This document shows, in pieces, positions 41,701 to 53,700 of a stretch of DNA of 60,000 nucleotides (positions are counted from its first letter, which is position 1; every line of letters begins with the position of its first letter). This DNA comes from Symsagittifera roscoffensis. Its lineage: Eukaryota > Xenacoelomorpha > Acoela > Convolutidae. Made by a program: the position numbers and the translations under genes. The notes under the pieces are model-generated. The model ran no database searches. It saw only the letters and a program-made list of their open reading frames with translations, and was not told where the DNA came from. The stretch spans positions 77,914,512-77,974,511 of the forward strand of contig NC_087064.1 in the NCBI RefSeq assembly GCF_963678635.1. Direction: 5' to 3'.

Positions 41701-44700
41701 AGTTTTTCTTGATATCTTTCTTGCTTCGCGGTTTTTTCTTTGATTTCGAGTTTAGTTGGGACCTGCTCGTGAAACTCTTGGCATGTATAAAGTTGATAAC
41801 ATGTTAAAGGCTTAAATTGATTAGTTGATAAACAGATTGTCGTTAGGAGATTTCATCGGTGCTTGACACGTCGGGTAACGAGATATGCCGTCTTTTATTC
41901 CCAACGATGTGCCTGGGACATTTTAAACTAAAATTGAATAGAATCAAGCGATCTGCTCACATTGGTACGTCTTATTCCCATGGTCCTCTTTAGATATGTG
42001 ATAATTGTCTAATGATCTGTGAGTATATCGAATTGAACGCCGAATAAATAAGTTTCGAACCCGAATAATTCTAACTAGTTAGTGCTATATTTTTTTCGGC
42101 TATGTTGAGAAATCTAGAGGCAGGCAAATGCGATGGGGGTCCAGATTCAAGGTTCTTTTTATTTGCTGTTCTTAGCATGCCTCAAGTTTACACACAGAGT
42201 TTCTGGCAGCGGTGGTGAAATGGTTACGTCTCCGCCTCTCAATCGGAGACGTAACCATTTCATCCCACAAAAATCCGTGCTCGTTCCTTGAGAGTGAAAT
42301 ATCAGTACCCTGCCCAGAAACGTAACCAAAAAAATTGCATGTAGTTCTTAAACAGGGACACAACAGCGGTTCGCTGTGAGGAGCTGTACAGCTCTTGTGT
42401 TGGTCCTTTCTCCCGTGGATAAATGGTCTAATCTTAGAAATTTCAAAGAACATATGCTCGGAATGTCAGATATTAGCTCGACGATTTTTTCAAAGGCCCT
42501 ATATTACGCCTCTCCCCATAAAAGCAAATCCTAGGATTTTTTTTTAACGCGCAATCTAAAAATAACAACCTTCTCGTGTTTTCGTTAAACAATCAAAATT
42601 TTGCATGATAGATTCGTAATTTCTGCCAACTAGTTGTTAGATAGCGAAAATGTTCCTTTTTATGAACTAGATTTCCTTGCCAGATACACTTTAGCTTTCT
42701 GCGAACCTGTTCGAGCTATCAAACAGGTTTTTGAATTATTTCGAGGTTTTTTGAGCAGCTTGCGCAAAGATGCCTTCGCAAGCCGTTTCAAGCTATCAAA
42801 GCTTCATGAAATATATCCAAGTTTCATCGCTTGATTAGCTTGTTAACTGTGTAAATTTGTGAGTGTGATTTGTGATCAGGTGACAATCAAGGATGATAAA
42901 CTGGTGCGTCAGTGGGGGGATTTGAAGTGGCTGGACAGTAAGAAGGACGGTATCCGCTTCACCAACGACCGAATGCTCAAATTGAGTGCAGATTATTCGG
43001 CCAAGGCGAGTGAGTATGAGGAACAGCAGAAAGAGGTGGTGGACAAAGTGCTGGATGTCACCAAGGGGTCAGTGCTATTCATTACTATTACTTCTTCTAG
43101 ATGCCCTCTGTACAACAGAATATTCTCAGACTTATAAGAACGTGTTTTTTTTGCGCCATAAAACCTGAAAAAGCTATGAATAAGTAAGTCGCTTGATAAA
43201 AGGTCATAAAGCCAAACGTAATTCGGACTGCATGGTCTAATGCGCCAAAAGTTATTCAAATTTTTCTACTTGTTTTAAAATTTTTGACGAATGGAAGAGA
43301 TGTGTTAGGTTGACTATTTTTTATCCAGTTTAACTCATCTCTTCCAGTCGTCAAAAATTAATAAACAAGTAGAAAAAATTGAATAACTTTTGGCTCATTA
43401 GACCATGCAGTCTGAATTACGTTTGGCTTCATGACCTTTTATCAATCTTTTATAAAAAAAATAAATAGTCAACCTTTCTCAGGGTGTTTTTTATTACACT
43501 TATTCTTTGTATATTCGCTTGCTAGATCAGATATAGTCAAGCTTACTGTCATGACGAATTCAAATATACTCAACAAGTGACTCACTTAATCCTGTCACCT
43601 TACTTGCTCATGCGCAAATGCGTAAACAATCAATAATCAGCTTGAGTCAGCTAAATTTCACTCTGATCCATCGGTGTCTCTTCTAGCTTGTATCAATCCT
43701 TTCTTCGTCCTTTGTCGATGGACGAAGACTGGCTTGTACTCTCTTTCCCCACTCTCTTCTTCCCTTTCTTAACTCCACTCTCCTGATTGTGGTGAAAATC
43801 TTGGTACTTGTAATCAATGCAAGGGATGGGAGTCGAAGTAAGGATTCAGATAAAAATTGGAGGATCATAGATGCCAAGACTACGTTAGTTGGTTGATTTC
43901 AGTATGAAGGTGGTTGATGGAGCTCATTTTTGTTCACCTCACTCTTACGACACAGAGAGATGCTTTTTGAACGACTTGCAGTTAGTTCAGGGACGACTTT
44001 CTCGCTGCGTGTGACCAAACGGGGTACGAGTATTGTTTTGGTCATATCGTAGTCTTATAAGTCACAAGCGAGGTTTAGTTTGAATGACCCCAGTTTTCAC
44101 CGGAAAAAGCTTGCATGATAGATATCCTGTTCGTGACTTTTATGGAAGTTTATTTGTATTATTCCCTATAATTGAGAGATAAAAAAATTGTGGTTTTGAG
44201 TTTTGCTTGACCCGAAGAACAGAATCCATTTAAATTTAATGAATTATATTTTTATTGTGTGAGCTAAGTAGACTCACTGAACCTTTGATGAGGAGCATTA
44301 AGTAGATGCCAGTTCGAGGAGAATTGTATATCTGAGGTGGTTTTAATCAAAAACGGCCAACGATATAGACGATACTAGTTACTCTCAACTTGTCTAAGCC
44401 TTCGACATACTGAGTCATCAAACGCTTCTGAAGCTTTACCACGGCTCCGACATACCCGGAGTTACTGTCAGGTGTGTTTCAAAATTCTTTAGTGGGCGTC
44501 AAATCAGGACTCTTTTTAGAAAGCCTATATTGACAACCAAACTTGTTCGAACTGGGGTACTTCAAGGTTCAGTTGTATTGACTACGTTTTTTAACTTTTA
44601 CGTGAAAGATATCCTCAAGGCCTCAAGACTTCAATCTTGAGCTAATGATTTCCACCATTTTGTTCAACCTTCTGACGTTGACGAGGCATCCGCTATTTTA

Positions 44701-47700
44701 AATGTGAAAAAAATTTTGTGCAAGCGTCAGCAGCGTTTGATGGCTCACCATGTCGAAGGCCTTAGACAAGTTGAGAATAACTAGTATCGTCTACTTCTTT
44801 GGCCGTTTTTAAATTAAAACCGCCTGACAAGGCTGTTGAGGTCGAGTGCAAAGGTCGGAAGCTAAATTTGCGGGTGGCCTTGTCAAGTTATTGGTGAGAT
44901 TGGGGGTAGATTGAGGCATCTAGAAATTAAAAGACCACGGAAAGGATTGATACTAAACAGGAAGAATCTGTCGACTTAAATGCTTTCGGTTGAGTTTGGC
45001 TATAAGTACGTGTGTTTGATTTTCTTTTAGTTTGTTTGGCTCAGTATCGACAAAAAATATGAAAAGAAGTTTTGTTCACGTGGTTTTCTACATACCATCG
45101 AAAACGCCGGTAAACATGCATTTTGGGCTCGTTTGGTGATTCTGATGGCCAAAAAGTTGAGAATTACAATAAGTAGAGATTATTTGATCCCTTGTCATGG
45201 CAAAATTAGTGAACGAGGACCAGCTCTCACTTAACATGTAGCTTCAAGTCTACCACAGATTGACCGATGCAGGGTCCAATAGTGATACCACATGAAAATT
45301 CTAGACCCAAGAAGCGTCGCTGAACAAAATAACTCTCTGGATTGTAAAAAGAAGCCATAGAAACGGACTATGCATAGACAGGCCCGATAGCTTATCATAG
45401 ATCATCTGCTAGAAACCACAATTATTTAGTGTAAAAGAACGAAATGAAATTCAAGCTCAAAGCTGTGTTGATTTTTTGTTTGTTTTTAAAGACTTAAAAT
45501 GCTTAAATACATACACAATTGCATTCATACATATTACTGCATTTACTGAGGTATATATGCTGTTAGTTATATATAGTTTTTGAGTTCATTTTAAACTCAT
45601 CTAATGAGAGTTAGGTTAATTGTCATCTCCAATTACGAAATCCGAAATGGCGCGAACAAACGAGAACGACTCTTAGTTTCCGAAGTAGATTGTTAATGTT
45701 TTTCCGTTGTGTCAACCCTTGTTTATGAGGCCCTTCCAGTCTTTGAATCTCATAAATGTATCGCTCTTTCTTTCGCAATCGAACACTTTTGAGCTTTTCT
45801 TGCTTTTGCGGCTACCATTTGAAAGTCACTGTAAGGCAGCACATTTGATGCATGGAATTGGGAGTAAAATAGCATATGTTTTTGGACTTTTAATGACCAG
45901 TGTTGGTTTTCTGAAGGCTCCAGTACCACAGGTATTTACGGCAGATATTACGGCAGGCGTTTAAATCACTTAGAGGTGATATATTTTTCAAATTTCAAAA
46001 AAAAATTCTGCCATTTTTTTACCACTTTATAATAGCTTTTTTAGCGTTTTTCGCTTGTGTTTTTGAAGTGCAGCTTGCCTTTATGTTGAAAACGTCAAAT
46101 AATAAATGGCAGCAATGTGAATAGTTCTTCAGTTTTCCATGCTAATTCGGAAAGTTTTTTGTCTAACTGGTTATTTATTTAAATTGCACTCATGGTTTGG
46201 TGGATAATTCACCAGTAACTAAAAGTTAAAAGCATAGAAAAGTCCGGATGATAGGGTTATCTTGCTGACTCCCATCTATTTAAATATGGATTAGGTATCC
46301 AGGCAGCAGATTATGTGCTAAAAGAGCGTATATAGATTCCAATATATTGAGGTAGGTTAATTGTGAAGGTTGTATTTAGCTGCACAATGGTGAAAACCTG
46401 GTTGGATAATTTAGTTTTTTACGCTTTTTGTAAAGCGCACGTTATCTAAAAGGTACGAGCACATTGGATATCATGTTTTGAGAGTAGCATGAAACAATTT
46501 GATTATGGTTTTTGTTTTATGATTTAGGTTGTTGTTGAAGTTGAAACTGAAGTTGCTTTATTGTTGAACCCTAGCAACTTCGAGACTCCTTCCCACTTGG
46601 CTAGAGGTAACGCGGTTGTCCATGCAACCTAAGATCTGGTATTCGAGTCCCGGCCTGACCTTGTTTTTTTCTTAGGAAAAATTGAACTGTCGGGTTTCCT
46701 TTTTCTGCTTGTTTTGTCGGCTTAGTTACCATGCTCTTATATATTCATATATACATATATGTACATATATACAAATATACATATATACATATTATATATA
46801 TAAACTAACTCGTAATCATGCATAAATAAATAGAGAGGTATAAGTGATTAGTTTTTTACCTGGTGCACTGAAGTTTACCTGGTGCACTGAAGTTTACTCT
46901 GAAAACTACGAAAAACTATAAACAAGACTGCTCGGATCAGAGGAAAGCCCTGATTGTTCCGACTGCCCTTTCAGGTCTATGGAATATTGCTCACTTTAAA
47001 AAAATGATGAAATTTTCAATCGTTTTTCCAATGAATTTTTTAATCAATTTTTTTTTATTAGTCGTGAACAGAGTGAATACTCTTATATAAGTCTTAGTGA
47101 TTTTTTTTTCAGTTTTCTCACGCTCATTTTTGATTTTTCGCGGTTTGACTATTGATTTCATTTTCTATAAGTTCAGTTCATTGCTTTTGTTAAAAGGGAG
47201 GCCTATTTCACTGTCGAACAGCAAAAGTCTTAAGGTCACGAAAAACGTGATGGAACTGTAGTTTCGAAAATGGAATTCAGTTTACAGATCTCCCAATGAA
47301 TTAAAAATTTTATCTATTGATCCAGTTTTTTCACATTGGGTTAATTTTATCAAAAAAAAATTTCAACCATTATTTCTTCTTGAAAGAGCTTTAAGGCCAT
47401 AGATTATTTTATTTGATTTTCGAAATTTGAAGTATTGTGATAAATATTATAAGTATTGTAAGCAAAGTGATAAATAGACCAGTCTGCTGCCAGAATAGCA
47501 TGCCTCAGTTCAATTTGGAACGATTGTTTTGACGATCTCCGCTTGCGCGTTTATAGCATGAAATATATCGCGCCTTAATTGTCCCAAATTGGCCAGCTTA
47601 AAACCCCCGTAGCTTTACAAAAAAAGATCACATATGAAATATTTTTTCAAATTTTAGCTCAGGACAACAATATCTTTCGAATGATTAAAAAATTCCGTCA

Positions 47701-50700
47701 AAAATTGTTAGTTAAAAAGTCGACGTTGTCTGGAGAAAAAAACCATCCCGATCAAAAATATGCCTTTCACTTTCTTGGAAAGGCCGAATAATGATACATT
47801 GCTTCTTTCATACTATAATTAATACGAAAGAACAAATAATTTCTAATTTACGTTTTCTATTTGTCGTGAAAATCCATTCGTTCAGGGTTTTTGAGTTCAA
47901 AGGAAATACTTCGGAAATCTCACCTTGATGGTCAATCGTTTCCGGAGCTCTTCAGTTTATCACAACAGTTATACACCCCGGGAAAAAATTACATTTTGTT
48001 CAATTTTAATTGAGACACTTAAGGGGCTTGTCCAGCTTTTGAAAATTCTCCAAAAAAACATCGTGTAATTTGTCCAGAGAGCAATTGAAAGTTGATGTTT
48101 CTACTAGTGCGCAGCTCTTGTGCTCGAAGTTTTGCCCTAGTAGCTCAATGCCGCTTTCTAGACTGTGCACTCGATAATTTGTAGGTACCTGGAGCCGTTG
48201 TACCGACTGAGTGAAGTGATCGCAGAGTTGGATGTGTTGACTGGGTTCGCTGTGTTCATCAGCACAGCTAAAGGCACTTATGTGCGGCCGCATATTCTTC
48301 CAGGGGGCAGGGAGTTGAGAGTGAGTGGACTGCGACACCCCTGCGTGGAGAAAGAGGACAATGTCTACTTCATACCTAACAACCTCACTCTTAAAAGAGA
48401 CCTCGAGGAGTTCATACTCATCACAGGTAAAAAGCCTGCGGAACAAATCAAGCATTTGTCGTTTTTTTTGCAATTCGTTGAGTAAATGAGTAAAATTTTC
48501 TAAGAACACTAAGAATGACTTTTCTTCAGATTGATAAAGGCGCCAAATGAGCTGATGTCATCTTTTGACTTTCTGGTTGAAATTCAATTTCAAAGTAGGT
48601 ATCATGGCTTGAAACCTTGAATCGAATCATATTTTGATACCACCATTCGTTGGAATTTCTACTTCAACTTAACCTCAGAATTTCTACTTCACTTTAACCT
48701 CAATAAAATCTTGATTTTTTCTAAAAATAATGGGAAAGTCATTTGGATGCCAAAACGTGGAGCTTCGAACTGAATTGAGCTGATATCATCTTTATGAGTT
48801 TCTGGTTAAACTTCAATCTTCAAAAAAAATGGTATCATGACATGGAATTGTGAACTTAATCATGATTCGATACCACCCTTTGCTCTTATTTTTGATTTGT
48901 ATCTTCAATTAAGGCTATCCAGATTCAAAAATTTGAAGTTAATCAAGAGCTGATACCACTTTTTGACTACTATCTGAACTTCAACCTTGACTTGAAACTT
49001 TGAATCGAATAATGAGTTGATACCGCGACTTGGCTTGGTTTTTAAGAGTAATGAACGTAGTGAAGACTCTTATAAAGGTCTTGCTGATTTTTTATTTTTG
49101 TTTTTCAGGAAAAAGTCTTAAAATATTGATGCACTTAAAAAGTGCATATATATATATATACTTGAGTTCAATTGAAATTCATCTACTGAAAGTGACGTAA
49201 ATAGCACTCTCCAAATACGAACGTTCAAATGGCGCGAAAGTTCGTGAACGATTTTTAGCTTCGAAAGTGGAATTTAATTTTTAGATTTTCAGCGGAATGA
49301 AAACTTTACCTGTTGATCCAGTTTTCTCAAGTTGGGTTAATGTTATCAAAAAAGCGCCAGCCATAAGTCGTTCTAGAAATTCAAAGAGCTTTAAGGGCAT
49401 CTATATTTTCCTTTGAAAGTCGAAAGTTGAGATTTTTTCAACAAAGTCAGTTTTTTTTACGTTTACGTTCATTACTCTGTTCCTATCTTCGATTGGCTAA
49501 TTTCGTTTTTTAACTTGAATAAGTTTTAGTTTTGTTGATGTTGTTTAACTTCAATAAACGCTATCATGAAATTGAACTATGAGATGATACCATAATTGGG
49601 TTTCTTATTGAGTTTATCCTCAGCGAAAGCTACCAGGATTCGCCACTTTGAACCGAATTTTGAGTTGATACCCTCTTTCAATTTGTTGTTGTTTTCAACT
49701 TCACTAAAGGTTATCACGAGGTGGATCTTAAAATTGAATTTTTTGATGATGCCTTTTAAGAGTCGGTGAACCTAGTTCAGATTCTCATATAGGTCGATGA
49801 TGTTTTTCCGTTTTTTTTTTCAGGAAAAGTCTTACAGTTTGTTCAGGCTCTAATTTATTTTTTCGCGATTTGACTTTGGATTTCTTTTCTTGACTCTCCC
49901 AAATCACTATAAAAACCCTATTTTGACAGCAGTTTTCTGCGCCGTAGGTAAGTTTTTGAAGAAACAGACCAAAAAAGGTATTGTTAGGCTTTTTATGAAA
50001 AATGTTGACCCAAAAATTGCGTTAGTCAGCCAAAAATAAATATCTCCTAAAATAATACAAAGGGGCACCCTTTGGTTCGGCATCGGGTCGAATCTCTGAG
50101 GGGGGCCTTAATTCCGCTCCTGGAAAGGAAGGCAAACTCCACTATTGAACTGGAAAAGTGTAAAGGTCACGAAAACGGGATCAGATTCTAGGTTCGAAAA
50201 TGGAATTTAATTTTTCGATTCCCCAGCAAAAAAAAAGAAAATGTTTCAAATCAATTTCAGTTAATGTTAGAAAAAAGTGTCAGTCAGAAAGTGTTCTTGA
50301 AATTCAAAGCTTTAAGGCCATCTTTTTTCTGCTTTGAAATTCAAAAGTTTTTTTTCCAAGTTTTTTTTCTGTTTTCTTGCGTTCATTGATTCTTTTCCAT
50401 TAGTATTCTGGCTAGGTTTTGAGTTTTAACGTGGCTCCACAAAGCTTAACTTCAAAGTTCCAAGTCCAAAAGTTTATGTGAGAGTTTCGATGTATGTACA
50501 AAAGCTTGAATAGATATCCAATAAAAGAAATTTGAGGAAGTTTATCCAGAGATGGCATTTTTAAACATTTCAGTATGTTTTCAAGCTTGAATCTGCTCAC
50601 AAAAGAGAGATATTATGCAAGATCTCTAAGCGATAAATTTTAAAGTATTTCAGTTAAGTTTTTGACTTGAATCAGATCTATTCGGATTCAAATTTTTCAA

Positions 50701-53700
50701 ACAAGCTAATGAGAAACAAGACGCTTGAAGTTTTTTGAGTTTTTCTTGAATTATTTGGTTCCGAAAATAACAATGCTGATTTAAATTAACCGGACAAAAC
50801 GATTAAAATTTTGAAATTTCGAACGCGTTTTTCTCAAATTGGGTTATGATTAGACAAAAAGTGAGGGATAAAAAGTTGCTTAGAATTTCACCAGAATGAA
50901 TATGGTGCAATTGTTTCTTCAAAATTCTCAACTAAATTTTTACCCCAAAATTGGTTGTTTTAGTTTTTTTTTTCAATTGATCAAAAATTACGCTGAAACT
51001 GCTCTGGTAGTTGATGAGAATTATATATTGCAAGAAGCCTCTTACACAGCCCAACAAAGTTCTAGAAAGGTTGAATCTCAAAAAACCTGGATAAGAGAAA
51101 ATATTTTTGCGTGATAGTCAAGAAACGTGATTTTTACTATGTAAAACCCAAAAATTTTGCTCAAAAACAAATTTACTCAAATTTTTGGTGATTCAACTTT
51201 TGTAGAACTTTGTTGAGCTGTGTAGGAGGCTGCTTGTGATATATGTTTCTCATCAATTAACAAAGTAGTTTCAGCGTAATTTTTGATCAATTGAAAAAAA
51301 AACTAAAATGACCCAATTTTGGGTAAAAATTTGGTTGAGAATTTTGGAGAAAAAATTGTACCATATTAATTCTGGTGAAATTCTAAGCAACCTTTGTTCA
51401 GTTCATTTTTTGTTTAATCTTAACCCAATTTGAGAAAAATACGTTTGAAAATGCGAGTTTTTTTCTTTTGTCCGGTTAATTTAAATCAGCACTGTATCAA
51501 GGTATAATTTCATTCGAACACCTTGCTGAAAAATGGGCAGCTCTCAAGCTATGTTTTTGTTTTCTTATGACAAAAGAGGGAAGGTTGTTGATCCAGATAG
51601 TTCGTTTTTGAAATGAAAAAGTTGGCGTAAAAATCAGAAAAAAAACTACTGTCTAGCCTTGAAGTTTATTTAGGTGGATCTTGTCTGAAGCTTTGAAGTT
51701 TAAAACACACGTTAAAACGTTTCAGATTCAGAATACTTTGGTCAAGATGAGCTTAGACTAACTTTTGAAAAGCTGAAACGAGATCGGTAGTCTGTCTGAA
51801 TCATTGCGCCTTCTGGCAGCTAAACGCGGCATTAATTTCATTCATGGCATCCCAGCTTTCAATATTGACTCACATCAACTTTTGTTCACTGTAGGGCCCA
51901 ATATGGGAGGCAAGTCGACCTTCATCCGGTCTGTAGGCATAGTTTGTCTCATGGCCCAAGTGGGCTGCTATGTCCCCTGTGACGAAGCCCACCTGTCTGT
52001 AGTTGACGCCATCATGGCCAGAATTGGAGCGGGAGACTCCATCGAAAAGGTAATCCCCTTCTCCTTTTGCCCATTTCCTGTTAGGTAAGCGGGGAATTTT
52101 AGTCATGATTTTAGGCTCTTTAACTTCGTGGACGGCAACTTAAAATGGAACGCCTCTCACCATTTGTGTTGCGAAAACTAATGGTAATGGTAAAAAAAAT
52201 TCCCCATTGGACTCAGAATTCAATGATAACCTGTAGCTATCACTCATTTTACAAAAAGTATTGTCTCATGAGCAGGGCCGGATCTTGGATTTTCTCGTGG
52301 GGGAGTTGGAGTACTGATTTTCAAAAAAAATTCAAAAATGAGCATAGCCCTCAAGGGGTTCGCCCCCCCCCCCCCCCCCATTGAATCCGCTACTGCTCCT
52401 GAGGAATAACACTAGGTTAAATTAACCATAAAAGTGGCTCTCTCTACTGCAATAGCTTTAAAAACAGTGAACATGTACATCTCAAAGAAAACAGTTTTAT
52501 GTTTAAATTTTCTTTTTAAAGTCAACTCGTGTGTTGAGATGAGGAAAAAAACAGCTTCTGTTCGTCATCTTTTGTCGGCGGAATAGGTTCGTTCAACTCT
52601 TTTGTCTAAAACTTATCTCTGCCCTGTCTGCGTTACCTGGCCAAGGAAAACCAAGTCAAAGTCTTGAAGGGATTGGCCCGGATTTCTCGGAGCAGCGTGA
52701 GATTCCAGACCAGGGCTTCTATGTTTTTTTTTCATTGAATTTTCTCATTTGTAAATGTTTCCGAGCCTGCCCGATAACAAAACAAACCACAGGCTAATCG
52801 AATAGAATAAAGCCCAATGTCGGTGTTAAACTGCATTTGTAGATTCACCATTGAAATTAAAGTTTCAATTTTGCACAGATTAATTTAAACAGAACGTAAC
52901 TTTTTCTATGTTGCTTAGATAAATTCTACATAAAAAAAACTGTGTTTGAAAGTTTTTAGAATAATTTTTTGTCATACTTAGACTTATCTTTGCGTTTGAA
53001 AACAAAGAAAAACTAATTATGGCGCCACACAAAATGGTTTTGATTTTTGGTTCTTTTGTGTGAAAAGTTGAGTCTGGTTATAACTATACAAAAATAATCA
53101 CATTTTGCAAACGAAAATAGTTTTTCTGAAACTCTTGCTTAAGCCTAACAATGGCTTTGCGGCTACCTAAAATTTTTTCTTTAAGTAATTTTCCTGTAAA
53201 ATTTGTTGGTTTTGTGGAACAGTTCCTAGCAGGCGTCTAGAACTGTTTATCAAAGTTTTTTTTACACTTGCGATAGCAAGTGTGTTGCAACCGGGTTCAA
53301 GACTTTTTCAGCCGTAACCAACTTTGTTCACAGATTCCAGTACACGTGCGTTCTCTTGTGTCCACATGTGTCCGTTCAGCGTTTTATGCTCAATGGTCTA
53401 CTTCGTTTGTTCAGCGGTCTCTATGTAAGATCAAGTTTCCCTTTTTAGAACTCATTAGATGTTCTCGCCAATAGATAGTGCGCAAAAGTTTAAATTATTT
53501 TTCTTGTAATTTTTTTTTCGGTTTCTTTATTTTCGATTTAGTTTTTTTTGGCTGATTTTCAACTTCCATTTACAAGGGCTGGTTGCGTCACGTACTTGAA
53601 ATTTCTAGGGTGAGAAGGAAAACTATTTCCGATTCAATTTTTATCAAACATTCGATCGATCCGTTTCCGTCTAATCACGTCTGTTTATGTAAGTTTTTTG

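Noticed and set aside
46590-46680. Functional tRNA gene
   Set aside because: Box A and box B-like words are present, but the acceptor stem does not pair and the flanks are shared with other copies, as in a SINE.
48006-48509. 167-codon - strand frame over MSH2 exon 10
   Set aside because: It overlaps a real exon with clear MSH2 homology; the reverse frame lacks motifs and crosses splice sites.
51804-51894. In-frame extension of MSH2 exon 11 upstream
   Set aside because: The codons before the CTGTAG acceptor do not match MSH2, while joining exon 10 at the split Gly codon restores Walker A exactly.
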